Of a stretch of DNA of 64,000 nucleotides, positions 50,437 through 59,005 are shown one piece after another. Position 1 is the first letter of the stretch. Every line of letters begins with the position of its first letter. A model generated the notes under the pieces. It did not search any database and had not been told where the DNA came from. It worked only from the letters and a program-made list of their open reading frames with translations. The position numbers were made by a program, and so were the translations under genes. Origin of the DNA: a virus; IMG/VR virus record IMGVR_UViG_3300029908_000017, positions 1 to 64,000 of that record, one strand, 5' to 3'.

Positions 50437-50651
50437 ACTAATTCGAAATCCTTTATGGATTGTGTAACTGCTTGGTTATAATAAGGATAGTAAACAGTTA
50501 TTTCGTGGTTATTCATATCCACGTCTTCTACTATTCCTTCCTGCCCATAATAATTATTAAAATCTAAATCTTTAAATAAATATTTTTGGGAATTAATTAC
50601 TCGATCCCCCTTCTTTATTCGGGGGTATCGCGTTCTGGATCGTTTCATCAA
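50433..50651 (-). CDS. Small SH3-like (KOW-type) protein
   Basis: 72 aa. RIKKGDRVINSQ, YYGQEGIVEDVD and ITVYYP form a small beta-barrel pattern like KOW/SH3 proteins. The start overlaps the 50593 gene by 59 bases, which is unusual; the true start may be later but no ATG is available. Confidence 0.55.
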   Translation of the reverse strand: MMKRSRTRYPRIKKGDRVINSQKYLFKDLDFNNYYGQEGIVEDVDMNNHEITVYYPYYNQAVTQSIKDFELV

Positions 50652-50775
50652 TTGGGATTTCTGGATCGGGTAACAAGGTCAATGACTTTAACGCTGAAGG
50701 TTGGAAGGTTGTGGTTGGAGCCAGTTTTGGCTTTTTAATTTTTGGTGTATAATATTTTAATGTTTTTGAGTTCAT
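50593..50775 (-). CDS. Hypothetical Pro-rich small protein
   Basis: 60 aa (start MNSKTLKYYTPKIKKPK), Pro, Thr and Lys rich, probably disordered. It is the first leftward gene after the divergent terminase promoter. The long overlap with 50433 leaves some doubt. Confidence 0.4.
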   Translation of the reverse strand: MNSKTLKYYTPKIKKPKLAPTTTFQPSALKSLTLLPDPEIPIDETIQNAIPPNKEGGSSN

Positions 50776-50900
50776 GATTTAAGTATGAGTTGTGATTCTC
50801 TAATTTTATTATTCTCTTTAATAATACTTCGGTCGATTAAACTTTTTTTAACATGCGTGGCGTGCTTTAACGGTTGTCAGTTAGCTAAACTCCAACATTC

Positions 50901-50929
50901 TTTACAATTCATAACTGTTATCATAGTAT
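50901..50929 (+). promoter_or_regulatory. Sigma70-like promoter for terminase, possibly leaderless
   Basis: TTTACA (50901-50906), 17-base spacer, TAGTAT (50924-50929). The terminase ATG at 50939 is 9 bases after the -10 box, so the predicted start site is within about 3 bases of the ATG. Confidence 0.5.
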
Positions 50930-50938
50930 GTAACGTAC

Positions 50939-52654
50939 ATGGAATTTTCGTTAGATCAAATTAAAAGCTTTCTGGATAGCTCAAATACTGCTACGAGATT
51001 TGCAGCTAAACAACTTTTATTTCACAAACTTCCTGTTTCTTTTTTTGTAGAAAACTATTTATATGATAATGAAAACAGGCAGCAAAGTTTAGAATTGTTC
51101 CCAATGTTTCGGTCTTTGTACGATAACATACCAGATAGATTAATTTTAAAATGCAGTAGAAAAACTTTAAAAAGCAGTTGTTTAAGCAATATATTATGTA
51201 TCAATATGATACGTAATAATAACTACCGTCAGTTATATTGTGGTAATTTAGATTCTACCGCTAAAGCGTTTAGTAATAATTATTTTGTACCGAGATTCAA
51301 CTCTCCTAAAATTAAGCAGTTAGTTCCTAAAGGATTCATTAAAGAGGATGTTTATGAAAAAATATTAGAAGCCACAAATTCTTCTATTTTATTCAGATTC
51401 TTCTCCGAAGATGCATCTCGTATACGCGGGCCATCTACGTTTGAAAATGCATATGACGAAACACAGGAGATGGCATTAGAACAAATAGATATTGCTAACG
51501 AAACGATGTCTATTTTACCTACTAAACGAGAACGTTATGCGGGTACTCCATTATCGACTTCTAATACTCTACATATTTTGTGGAAACGTTCTAATCAATC
51601 AGAATGGATGACAAAATGTGGTTGTGGGCATTGGAATTGGTTAGGTGAAGGTAATGACCCATTATCAATGTTACAAGAAAAAGGTTATTGTTGTTCTAAA
51701 TGTAGTAGAATATTAAATACTTTGAATGGTGAATGGGTAGCCTTTAATCCTTCTGAAAAGGAGTTTATAGGGTTTCATCTCGCTCAACCAATGCTTCCAT
51801 ACTTTGCGCAAGACGAACGACAATGGAAAAAAATATATCATAAAGTACAGACATTAAACGAAATGACATTGTTTAATGAGGTACTGGGACTTGCTTACAA
51901 TGCTGCGAGTACTAGACCTATTACTTTAGAAGAATTACAAGGGGCGTGCGTTTTAGGGCCAATGTACCATAGTGAAGATAAGAATAGACTTATCATTTTA
52001 GAAAACAATAAGCGCAGTTATTTTTCCCACCACAATGGTACCGATTGGGGAGTGAATATGAAAACCAGTAGAACGGTTACTGTGCAAGGAGCTATGACGC
52101 CTAATGGAGTATTTCATATATATTACATGAAGCAGTTTAAGAACTACGAATATCAACAACATATTCAAGAAATTGCAAGCATGGCTACCTCAGTGAATGC
52201 AAAATGCGCTTGTGATAGTGGTCCAGACGCAGCTAGAGGAGTATTATTAGCTGAAATGGTAGGTGGTCCTACTAAATGTAATCTTGTCAGATACGAACAT
52301 GGAAAGTTAATACAACACTATGATTGGATACCAGGGACTCCCTGGCAAACCGGAAGGTGGTGTTTGCACCGATCAGATGTACTAGGTTGGTGCTTACGAA
52401 TGATCAAACAAAAAAAGATTCTATTCCCAAGATGGGAAGATGTTTCGGGTTATATGCAGGATATACTAAATGTATTTACTGAGATACATGAAGGTACATG
52501 CAGGCAAGAAATATTCTATCGTCATTTACCTGACGAACCTGATGATTTCCTTCATGCCATCACTTTTGCTGCTGCTTCCGCTTTCTGTGAAGTAGGTGGA
52601 AGCGAACTCACAGGAGCATCGTCATCTGCGAGCAGTGGGACTATAATTTATTAA
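50939..52654 (+). CDS. terL: Terminase large subunit
   Basis: 571 aa. ATPase: SRKTLKSS (73-80) at the Walker A position (the usual Gly before Lys is Leu), Walker B AYDETQEM (Asp173/Glu174) and coupling motif GTPLST. A zinc-binding-like CGCG...CCSKC segment (227-255) follows. Nuclease: Asp369 in HNGTDWGV, a middle Asp in CDSGPDAA and DEPDDFLHA near the end. It cuts concatemers and drives DNA into the procapsid through the portal. It is transcribed alone, opposite to both flanks, 42 kb from the portal gene. No small subunit recognised. Confidence 0.88.
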   Translation: MEFSLDQIKSFLDSSNTATRFAAKQLLFHKLPVSFFVENYLYDNENRQQSLELFPMFRSLYDNIPDRLILKCSRKTLKSSCLSNILCINMIRNNNYRQLYCGNLDSTAKAFSNNYFVPRFNSPKIKQLVPKGFIKEDVYEKILEATNSSILFRFFSEDASRIRGPSTFENAYDETQEMALEQIDIANETMSILPTKRERYAGTPLSTSNTLHILWKRSNQSEWMTKCGCGHWNWLGEGNDPLSMLQEKGYCCSKCSRILNTLNGEWVAFNPSEKEFIGFHLAQPMLPYFAQDERQWKKIYHKVQTLNEMTLFNEVLGLAYNAASTRPITLEELQGACVLGPMYHSEDKNRLIILENNKRSYFSHHNGTDWGVNMKTSRTVTVQGAMTPNGVFHIYYMKQFKNYEYQQHIQEIASMATSVNAKCACDSGPDAARGVLLAEMVGGPTKCNLVRYEHGKLIQHYDWIPGTPWQTGRWCLHRSDVLGWCLRMIKQKKILFPRWEDVSGYMQDILNVFTEIHEGTCRQEIFYRHLPDEPDDFLHAITFAAASAFCEVGGSELTGASSSASSGTIIY

Positions 52655-52657
52655 TCA

Positions 52658-52963
52658 TTATTTATTCTCCAATACTGTTAACCATGCAGAAGTATGGCCA
52701 TACTTCTTACCATGTTTCAACATCCAGTTAATTAGACTATCTGCGTTACCATTAGCCCTTGTAGCAACCCAACTAGTCAGCACATGAGAGGAATTACAAT
52801 CTTTAGGAATATAATAAGTACTTCCCCAGCTATAATTTTCAATCTTTTCACTCCAATCATAGAAAACTGTCGCAACAAATGGAATATCATGTTCTTTGCA
52901 TTTGTTAACAGCTTCTAATAATAAAGGAGCAATTTCCTTATCGTATATCTCTTCTTTACTCAT
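52658..52963 (-). CDS. Small conserved phage protein (ARANGNxD)
   Basis: 101 aa. IYDKEIAPLLLEAVNKCKEH and TRANGNADSLINW are familiar from small phage proteins of unknown role. Its stop faces the terminase stop three bases away (convergent). Confidence 0.62.
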   Translation of the reverse strand: MSKEEIYDKEIAPLLLEAVNKCKEHDIPFVATVFYDWSEKIENYSWGSTYYIPKDCNSSHVLTSWVATRANGNADSLINWMLKHGKKYGHTSAWLTVLENK

Positions 52964-53079
52964 AATCTAAATGCAATCTTTGTGAGTATTATTAATACTC
53001 CGATGATTTCTAACCCTGCAATAGCCAGTAATGTATAAATTGTGATTATTTTACTTTTTGATAATTTTCGTTTTCTCAT
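52960..53079 (-). CDS. Small membrane protein
   Basis: 39 aa (start MRKRKLSKSKIITIYTLL): basic N-terminus then one hydrophobic helix, so N-in topology. ATGA overlap with the 52658 gene. Confidence 0.58.
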   Translation of the reverse strand: MRKRKLSKSKIITIYTLLAIAGLEIIGVLIILTKIAFRL

Positions 53080-53097
53080 AATTTTATTAACTAATGA

Positions 53098-53121
53098 CTG
53101 GCGACTATTTATAATCGCCAG
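53098..53121 (-). terminator. Hairpin after the 3D-domain gene
   Basis: CTGGCGA pairs with TCGCCAG around a 10-base AT loop, 15 bases after the stop of the 53136 gene. No strong T-run follows. Confidence 0.5.
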
Positions 53122-53135
53122 AGAATTAATCAATG

Positions 53136-53609
53136 TTAATTACATGCTAATTCTATCTGAGTACTTCGGATACTGTGTTCGTTGATTCGTTTACTTGAAT
53201 AACAGGCAAACGGCTTATATTTGTTTAGTATTGTATACATTTCTTTGTTATCAGTTTTTTGTTTTACGGTTTTTACTTCTTTGTACTTTACGCCGAATTC
53301 ACGCACAGCCTTCATTGACGATACGTAAATATCGTAACGATTTGGTCCTTTGATTTTACTGCCGCAATCGGAAACAATAAATACACCCATATCTTGAATA
53401 TATATCTTTTCTCCCAATTGGTGATACCGTAAATCAGCCGCACATTGACCTACTTCTAATCGTTGACTCTGGCAATTTAAGGCTCCATATGGTTGACTGT
53501 CCCTTTCATTTTCGTTGTAAGCAGTCAGTTTGGCAATTTCGCCAAACGAAGATACTGCTGTGATTAATAATAATACACTCGCTATCGCGAATGTTTTCAA
53601 CTTTCCCAT
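53136..53609 (-). CDS. Secreted 3D-domain (double-psi barrel) protein, wall-degrading candidate
   Basis: 157 aa. A signal peptide (residues 1-23, ending SSFGE) is followed by a barrel with three aspartates: Asp59 (CAADLRY), Asp81 (IVSDCGSKIKG) and Asp93 (NRYDIYV). This is the 3D/MltA-like pattern of peptidoglycan-cleaving enzymes. It would act in the periplasm. It has one of the best ribosome binding sites in the window (AAAGGAG, 7 bases before the ATG). Cys pairs suggest disulfides. RlpA-like is an alternative name. Confidence 0.68.
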   Translation of the reverse strand: MGKLKTFAIASVLLLITAVSSFGEIAKLTAYNENERDSQPYGALNCQSQRLEVGQCAADLRYHQLGEKIYIQDMGVFIVSDCGSKIKGPNRYDIYVSSMKAVREFGVKYKEVKTVKQKTDNKEMYTILNKYKPFACYSSKRINEHSIRSTQIELACN

Positions 53610-53624
53610 TTTGTCTCCTTTGTT

Positions 53625-54173
53625 TTAGGGTTCCATTTTACCAACATATTCGATCACATAATTGATATGATAATCGAATAATTCCTGTAAAGCTTGATTC
53701 TTGTCCGTGTCATCCGAAGGATTACATTTTGGTAGAATCGCCGAAGAAAACAATTCGGGAGCTTTACTAAAACCAAAATCATAGAAAATTTTACCAACGT
53801 ATAAATTAATATCGGATGAAAACTCTAGAGCTTCATGTCTTATTAAATAATATTCAGCCAAAGATTTGATAATTTCTTCTATCTGTAAAGGAGAAACTAT
53901 ATCACCATCGGCAGGAACATTAGAAAGAATATGCCCACATGTCTCGTAGACATTCCAATTCGTCGCGAAATTATTAGATGTTAATACTTCTATCGCTGCA
54001 TTTAATTTATCGACTTGTAAATCTTCCAAGGTTATAGCGTAATCCCGTTCAATTTCATCCCTAATCAATTGGTTGTCCCATTCCAAAGCTTCGGGGCCGT
54101 AATTACGTAGAAAAGCTATTAACAACGCAATTGGAGGAGCATTGATATCTGTATATATTTGAGCAGTAAGCAT
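53625..54173 (-). CDS. Hypothetical protein, possible virion assembly
   Basis: 182 aa, acidic, all-helical. FLRNYGPEALEWDNQLIRDE opening and WNVYETCGHILS in the middle; I have a weak memory of this pattern next to tail genes. No motif decides it. Confidence 0.55.
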   Translation of the reverse strand: MLTAQIYTDINAPPIALLIAFLRNYGPEALEWDNQLIRDEIERDYAITLEDLQVDKLNAAIEVLTSNNFATNWNVYETCGHILSNVPADGDIVSPLQIEEIIKSLAEYYLIRHEALEFSSDINLYVGKIFYDFGFSKAPELFSSAILPKCNPSDDTDKNQALQELFDYHINYVIEYVGKMEP

Positions 54174-54205
54174 TAATTAATTTTAGTTATTAAAATGATG
54201 ATTGT

Positions 54206-54463
54206 CTAGTTTACTGTTGATTCATTCAAACTAAGACCACTAGGCAAATCAGGTAACTCTCTCCAATATATAGGATCTTCTCCTGAGTCCGTATAACGGG
54301 TGTTATCAGGTGTCACCCATCCTTTATAAGATGGATCACATTGACCTGTCATAAATTCAAATGGAGTGGAGTAATGTCCACTATCACGCACGGTTAGAAC
54401 CCATTTTTTAAGGTCAGGTAATTTTACTTTAACGCTTATCCACCCGTATTGAATGTCAGTCAT
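54206..54463 (-). CDS. DUF551-like small protein
   Basis: 85 aa. GWISVKVKLPD at the start and GEDPIYWRELPDLP at the end match the DUF551 layout common in phages. Function unknown. Confidence 0.62.
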   Translation of the reverse strand: MTDIQYGWISVKVKLPDLKKWVLTVRDSGHYSTPFEFMTGQCDPSYKGWVTPDNTRYTDSGEDPIYWRELPDLPSGLSLNESTVN

Positions 54464-54915
54464 TTACACTTCTCCTCTTCCATCAGCCCTTCGCCTTCGG
54501 TGATGGTAATTTCCTTAACGGCGGTTACTTTATAACCAGGAAATGAAAATTTCAAAGCTTCTTCTCGTGAAGCATATGGTCCGTGGATTTCAATATTTCC
54601 TAATCCCCTACCAATAATCTCGATAATCCAACAAGTTCGCTTCACCGGCTCTTTTTTGAGTAGAAATAAATCTAACGTGCTTTCAACATTCTTCCAAAGA
54701 ATCCCTTCCTCAGATACAAACTTGGGCGAGATTTCATTTTCAGGTAAAAAAACAACACGAAAATATTCTAGGGCTTTAGTAAAATGTGCCATTTGCATGA
54801 CCTTCCCTCCATCTCTAGTCCTCACCCATTCAGGATGTTTGAGGACTTCTTCAAGTGGCTCGTCTGTGAAGGGGCGCAGACCGTATGGTATATCTTTTAA
54901 TTTATTTTTGTTCAT
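54460..54915 (-). CDS. Hypothetical protein
   Basis: 151 aa from ATG 54913-54915 (MNKNKLKDIPYG), one base after the 54917 stop. C-terminal part (CWIIEIIGRGLGNIEIHGPY then ASREEALKF) looks like a small alpha/beta domain. Function unknown. Confidence 0.58.
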   Translation of the reverse strand: MNKNKLKDIPYGLRPFTDEPLEEVLKHPEWVRTRDGGKVMQMAHFTKALEYFRVVFLPENEISPKFVSEEGILWKNVESTLDLFLLKKEPVKRTCWIIEIIGRGLGNIEIHGPYASREEALKFSFPGYKVTAVKEITITEGEGLMEEEKCK

Positions 54916-54916
54916 A

Positions 54917-55141
54917 TCAATTCTCGTCTTCAATTCCTAATAAAGCACGTACAACTTCTTCATGTTCTCCCCAATTATCGAAACGCTCATGACCCATGCA
55001 ATTATCTCCTGAATCTCTTTGAGGGGCTATTCCCGATCCCTTGCATACACAGCATTTCCGAGTTTTCCATTTTCCTCCACAGGTTGGACAAAGTTTGCTG
55101 CTCATTGAGGTGGAGTAACCGGAGCTATTTTCTTCGTTCAT
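54917..55141 (-). CDS. Small zinc-ribbon protein (DnaJ-type CxxCxG)
   Basis: 74 aa from ATG 55139-55141. CPTCGG and CCVCKGSG are two half-sites like the DnaJ zinc domain; an acidic C-terminus follows. A single ribbon, so not a chaperone by itself. Confidence 0.62.
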   Translation of the reverse strand: MNEENSSGYSTSMSSKLCPTCGGKWKTRKCCVCKGSGIAPQRDSGDNCMGHERFDNWGEHEEVVRALLGIEDEN

Positions 55142-55143
55142 AG

Positions 55144-55557
55144 TTATAACCATTCCTGAAATTGGCTCTGCATATTTGAATAAAACAATTTTTTAAACCC
55201 TAACTTTTGTAATAATGAAGCACAACCTGAACACGGCTTACTATTATTCAACTTTCCATTTCGATCAATACGAATATTTACAAAAGTAATATCCGAACAA
55301 TCTTCTCTACCATATTTTAATACACACGACATTTCACTATGCGTACCAGTGGTGTTACCAATATGTACATTTTGACGGTTTACATACCTATATTTTAAGT
55401 TCTTAGTATTAGTTTTTGAAGAGTTGACTCCAATCGAAACAACTCTGTTTTTTCGTAACATGAATGTTACATGGTGATTCCGAATATCTTCTCTAGGATT
55501 TGGAGCCAACGCCCTGGCGATTTCCACAAGTTTATTAAATTTCGAGTGCCCGTTCAT
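55144..55557 (-). CDS. Cytidine/deoxycytidylate deaminase-fold protein
   Basis: 137 aa. The zinc-deaminase signature is complete: His73-x-Glu75 (GTHSEMSCVL) and Pro108-Cys109-x-x-Cys112 (SKPCSGCASLL). It could convert dCMP to dUMP, or act on another base or nucleic acid. No thymidylate synthase or dUTPase is visible beside it, so the usual dTMP context is missing here. It overlaps the 55535 gene by 23 bases. Confidence 0.82.
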   Translation of the reverse strand: MNGHSKFNKLVEIARALAPNPREDIRNHHVTFMLRKNRVVSIGVNSSKTNTKNLKYRYVNRQNVHIGNTTGTHSEMSCVLKYGREDCSDITFVNIRIDRNGKLNNSKPCSGCASLLQKLGFKKLFYSNMQSQFQEWL

Positions 55558-55876
55558 CTTTTAGATATATATTTTTATCGGTTTTTATAGGTATAGAATT
55601 TTCAGCTTGTTCAGGAATTTCTTGTAATGTAGACATTAACTTTTTATAAATACTGGCAACCTGCTTTTGAGTAAGTCCCAGACTTACCGAATCGGCTATA
55701 TTCGCTCGACTAAATGCACCAAAATTAGAATATTGGCGTAAATTGCTGGCTAACCCTGTCCCTGTGTATGCAATGGTTGTTTGATCTTTATCTAACCCTT
55801 GGTCTGCCCCAATAAATAAAGGATCATCATCAAAATATTGATTCCCTCTTACTCCAATGGGGTAGGAGATGGTCAT
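55535..55876 (-). CDS. Unknown protein ending in the YLKxERxLEI tag
   Basis: 113 aa. Gly/Asn/Ser-rich first half (DDDPLFIGADQG), helical second half, then KNIYLKDERALEI. The last 11 residues equal those of the 16601 protein. It overlaps the 55873 gene by four bases (ATGA). No family recognised. Confidence 0.68.
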   Translation of the reverse strand: MTISYPIGVRGNQYFDDDPLFIGADQGLDKDQTTIAYTGTGLASNLRQYSNFGAFSRANIADSVSLGLTQKQVASIYKKLMSTLQEIPEQAENSIPIKTDKNIYLKDERALEI

Positions 55877-56325
55877 ATTTCCAAGTCCCTTTCATACTTT
55901 AAATACAACGACTTATCTACTTTTTTTGTAATAGTTTTTACATTAATAGCAGTAGGTAACGAAGGAGAAACATTAAGAGAAGTTATAGGAGATGTATTCT
56001 CCGAAGTATTATGACCCAATAAACGCAAAAAATTATTGTCCATAGTGGCACGTATTTGATCTGAATATGCATTTCCAATAATCCGTTGTGCCTCAACATT
56101 GGCTAATGCCAACTGATTGATTATAGATATACGCTCTCCATATTCTCGATCAATTACTTCAAGATCATTGCTTGAAAATTGTGATCTCGCGTAGTCTATT
56201 AAATCTGGCTGATTTTCTCGATAATCGTCGTTATAAAGAAAATCACGTAACGTAGATTTCGGTACATGAACAAGCTTCGTACCTTTAAACGGTTTTACCG
56301 GGCATCTAGAAAGACCTGTTAGCAT
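55873..56325 (-). CDS. Unknown protein ending in a tag variant
   Basis: 150 aa. Helical middle (DLEVIDREYGERISIINQ), a Ser/Pro/Thr linker, then VDKSLYLKYERDLEI. Layout (body, linker, tag) matches the 55535 protein and suggests the tag is a docking peptide. No family recognised. Confidence 0.68.
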   Translation of the reverse strand: MLTGLSRCPVKPFKGTKLVHVPKSTLRDFLYNDDYRENQPDLIDYARSQFSSNDLEVIDREYGERISIINQLALANVEAQRIIGNAYSDQIRATMDNNFLRLLGHNTSENTSPITSLNVSPSLPTAINVKTITKKVDKSLYLKYERDLEI

Positions 56326-56359
56326 CTTTCCAATCTACTCCATGTAACTATATCGTCAA

Positions 56360-57406
56360 CTAGTTTATTGGTTGTAAACCAGACAATTCTTTGAACAACG
56401 CAACATCAGAATAAGGCATTGTTGGAAGTACCTCAACCAGACTATATTTATCGTTGTTATCTACATCAATACCAAACGCCTGTTTATATATTTCAGGTTT
56501 AATATTTTGTAAATCATTTAAGCTATAATATTCATTACCTAACTTTACAGAATTCAATTCATCTGCAACTTTTTCAATAGATAAACTGAAGATACGGTCA
56601 ACGGGATCACCATAACGAGCAGCAGTTTTAACGTTATCATAAACACCTTCTTGTCGTTCCATCCAATAGCAGACTTCTGCAATTTTCATGAAATCTTCAA
56701 TAGACTCCAAGCCCTCTACACTCTCAGCAAGTTTTGCATATACGTCTTTATTAACTGCTTCTTTTGAATAATGTGCACGAGCGAATAACTCATTTTTTAC
56801 TTCTCCAACAGACGGATAAAATAAGCCTGCATATTTACAAACGATATCAGGTAGTTCTTCCAATCCTGCTTCCTTAGCATGACTAACGAAACTTTCACAA
56901 ATATCCTTACGCCATTCAAAAGGTATATTACGGTAATCTTTAGCAAATTGCTCAGAAGCTAATTTCAACTCTTCCGCTGTTTTATAAGTAAATAAAGGCA
57001 GATTAGTGCCATTTAATTCTGCTTCATAAACAACCTTTTCAGAATAATCGTTAGCCTCTTTAGTATTAAGCGATTGATTATAAGCTTTGATGTCTTCGGT
57101 AATACCGAATAGTTCAGCTGATTTATTTAACCTATCCGATACTTCGGAGATATATGATTTATTATATTTTTTCTCTAATTCAGCTTTTTTATTAACAAAA
57201 TGGACATTACTTAAATACGTAGCTTCTTTTGTGTGCTTTGGAAAAGCCCGATTATACTGATCGGCAAATGCTTCTTTCGGTAATGAAGTATAATCTGTTT
57301 TGTCCGAATATTCCTTTACATACTCAGGTATGACCGAAGCTTTTTTTAGAAATTTATGGAGTTCTCTAAAGGAATAATCGGTAGTTTGATCGAAAGATAA
57401 TTTCAT
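56360..57406 (-). CDS. Unknown helical protein
   Basis: 348 aa, Lys/Glu/Ala rich, helical throughout. FPKHTKEATYLSNVHFVNKK near residue 55-74 is a pattern I have seen in large-phage proteins of unknown role. It heads a leftward operon with the tagged proteins and lies 39 bases from the divergent 57446 gene. Confidence 0.6.
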   Translation of the reverse strand: MKLSFDQTTDYSFRELHKFLKKASVIPEYVKEYSDKTDYTSLPKEAFADQYNRAFPKHTKEATYLSNVHFVNKKAELEKKYNKSYISEVSDRLNKSAELFGITEDIKAYNQSLNTKEANDYSEKVVYEAELNGTNLPLFTYKTAEELKLASEQFAKDYRNIPFEWRKDICESFVSHAKEAGLEELPDIVCKYAGLFYPSVGEVKNELFARAHYSKEAVNKDVYAKLAESVEGLESIEDFMKIAEVCYWMERQEGVYDNVKTAARYGDPVDRIFSLSIEKVADELNSVKLGNEYYSLNDLQNIKPEIYKQAFGIDVDNNDKYSLVEVLPTMPYSDVALFKELSGLQPIN

Positions 57407-57411
57407 TTTTA

Positions 57412-57439
57412 TTGCAATTTATTGAAGCTAAAGTAAGTT
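57412..57439 (+). promoter_or_regulatory. Possible promoter for the 57446 gene
   Basis: TTGCAA (57412-57417), 16 bases, TAAGTT (57434-57439), then 6 bases to the ATG: the same short distance as at 8961-8996. Weaker match than the other two. Confidence 0.3.
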
Positions 57440-57445
57440 ATCGGT

Positions 57446-58747
57446 ATGTCTCTTAATCTAAATGATTTTAATACGAAAGTCAATCTCTCGAAAATCGTGG
57501 AAAAGGTTGCAGAACCAAATACATATTTCATAAAATCGGTTTTTCCATTTGGCGAATTTGCCTGTAACCATGACTTTAGTAACGTTTTTAATGTTTTCGA
57601 TTTAATGGGTACGATTTATAACCCTGAACAACTATATACGCAGATCATCAATAATTGGCCTCAAGTATTGAGACAACCGATTGTTTGGCGTGAGTATTCC
57701 AGAGATAAAATTCATAAAGAATGTATTCTTCAGCAGAGTTGGGCAAATATCGTCATGGAGGCTCAAAAAGAAATAATTAATCATACTTACGTAATTCGTA
57801 AAGAAATAACTACAATTGCCAAACAATTTGAAGAAATGGGTTACTTTGGAGCAGTGATTAATGGAATGGGTCATATATCTCAAGATGTAATCAATAAACA
57901 TTCTGAGATAGCGTGGAATAATACAATCATTAATAACTATCGTTATCCCGTTATTGTACCTTACTACCATACACCTAATAAAACGCATATATCATATATT
58001 GAAGTATTTGATGCGCTGGATTCTAAATTAACTCGAAAAAAGATATATGCCCCCAACTACCACGGGTTTACTGGAAAATTAACGAATGTCCTTCCTGACT
58101 TTACGGCCTTAATGCATCGAGAAGGATGTTTATGGGATTACACACTAGATTACTGGAACAACACTCCTTTACTAATCGATAATGAATGTGGTATCGGTAC
58201 ATTACTAACTATTTTCAAAACCAATAAGACTACAAAATTTATTATTGACCCATTATCGATTATTAAAGAACGTAATCTATCTTCACAAATTTACGAAAAT
58301 CTACACATGCTTAGTCGAGAAGATATAACAATCATTCAAAATAAGTTGAATTTACAGGATATATATGACGATTGGTTAAAAATTCAGAATTATCAATATC
58401 TAGATGGAAGAACGATGTACTTCAAAAGTCCCGAAGGTTATTTTATGTCTAAATATGGAGAAGATAAGATTTATTTAACTAATTTTAGTCTAACTCGTAA
58501 AGGGCAAGAACTTCGAGAAGTGGGTAAACGTAAAATTGTGTTCTTTATTATCGAGGCTACTATGCATGATAAATCGATTATATTAGAAGTACCTGAACAT
58601 GTAATTAATTCCAAATCACGATTAAAATTATTTTTGATCAAGGAGTTTCATCGGCAGAATATGAATCCTCCTCGTTATTACAAAAGAATAACGGCAAACT
58701 TATTGGAAAACTTTATTTTCGACTGGTTTGAGTGTCAAAATGCTTAA
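57446..58747 (+). CDS. Unknown protein, transcribed alone
   Basis: 433 aa, aromatic and Asn/Ile rich, no motif recognised. Regions such as NTIINNYRYPVIVPYYHT and LRKxG-like REVGKRKIVFFIIEA look like mixed alpha/beta. It is the only rightward gene in the last 11 kb. Its 3' end overlaps the convergent 58713 gene by 35 bases. A virion role is possible from position only. Confidence 0.65.
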   Translation: MSLNLNDFNTKVNLSKIVEKVAEPNTYFIKSVFPFGEFACNHDFSNVFNVFDLMGTIYNPEQLYTQIINNWPQVLRQPIVWREYSRDKIHKECILQQSWANIVMEAQKEIINHTYVIRKEITTIAKQFEEMGYFGAVINGMGHISQDVINKHSEIAWNNTIINNYRYPVIVPYYHTPNKTHISYIEVFDALDSKLTRKKIYAPNYHGFTGKLTNVLPDFTALMHREGCLWDYTLDYWNNTPLLIDNECGIGTLLTIFKTNKTTKFIIDPLSIIKERNLSSQIYENLHMLSREDITIIQNKLNLQDIYDDWLKIQNYQYLDGRTMYFKSPEGYFMSKYGEDKIYLTNFSLTRKGQELREVGKRKIVFFIIEATMHDKSIILEVPEHVINSKSRLKLFLIKEFHRQNMNPPRYYKRITANLLENFIFDWFECQNA

Positions 58748-58949
58748 AGTATATCGGTTCGAACTCTTCATCCCATTCAGCATATACCACATCATGAATG
58801 GTAATAACTAAAATATTGCCAACTTTATAAAGCACATATCTGCCTTTTGTAGTATCAGTAGAACTTACGAGTTCTACTTCGGGTACTTTTAAATTCATGA
58901 CCAACCGCTGTAACTGTTTATTTACTATATTTCGTTGTTTGATTTGCAT
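58713..58949 (-). CDS. Hypothetical small protein
   Basis: 78 aa from ATG 58947-58949 (MQIKQRNIVNKQLQRL). An upstream TTG would lie inside the terminator hairpin and is rejected. Beta-rich (RYVLYKVGNILVITIHDVVY). It lies just beyond the RNA gene terminator, so it depends on read-through or another promoter. Confidence 0.55.
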   Translation of the reverse strand: MQIKQRNIVNKQLQRLVMNLKVPEVELVSSTDTTKGRYVLYKVGNILVITIHDVVYAEWDEEFEPIYFKHFDTQTSRK

Positions 58950-58962
58950 ATTTTTATAAATT

Positions 58963-59005
58963 AAAAAACACACACTCGCCAAGGATCGAGAAGTCGAGTG
59001 TGTGT
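58963..59005 (-). terminator. Strong intrinsic terminator of the RNA gene
   Basis: ACACACACTCG pairs perfectly with CGAGTGTGTGT (58995-59005 with 58968-58978) around a 16-base loop, followed on the minus strand by TTTTTT. Confidence 0.92.

Noticed and set aside
50593-50651. Frameshift joining the 50593 and 50433 genes
   Set aside because: Both readings give complete proteins with their own starts, and no slippery heptamer is seen in the overlap.
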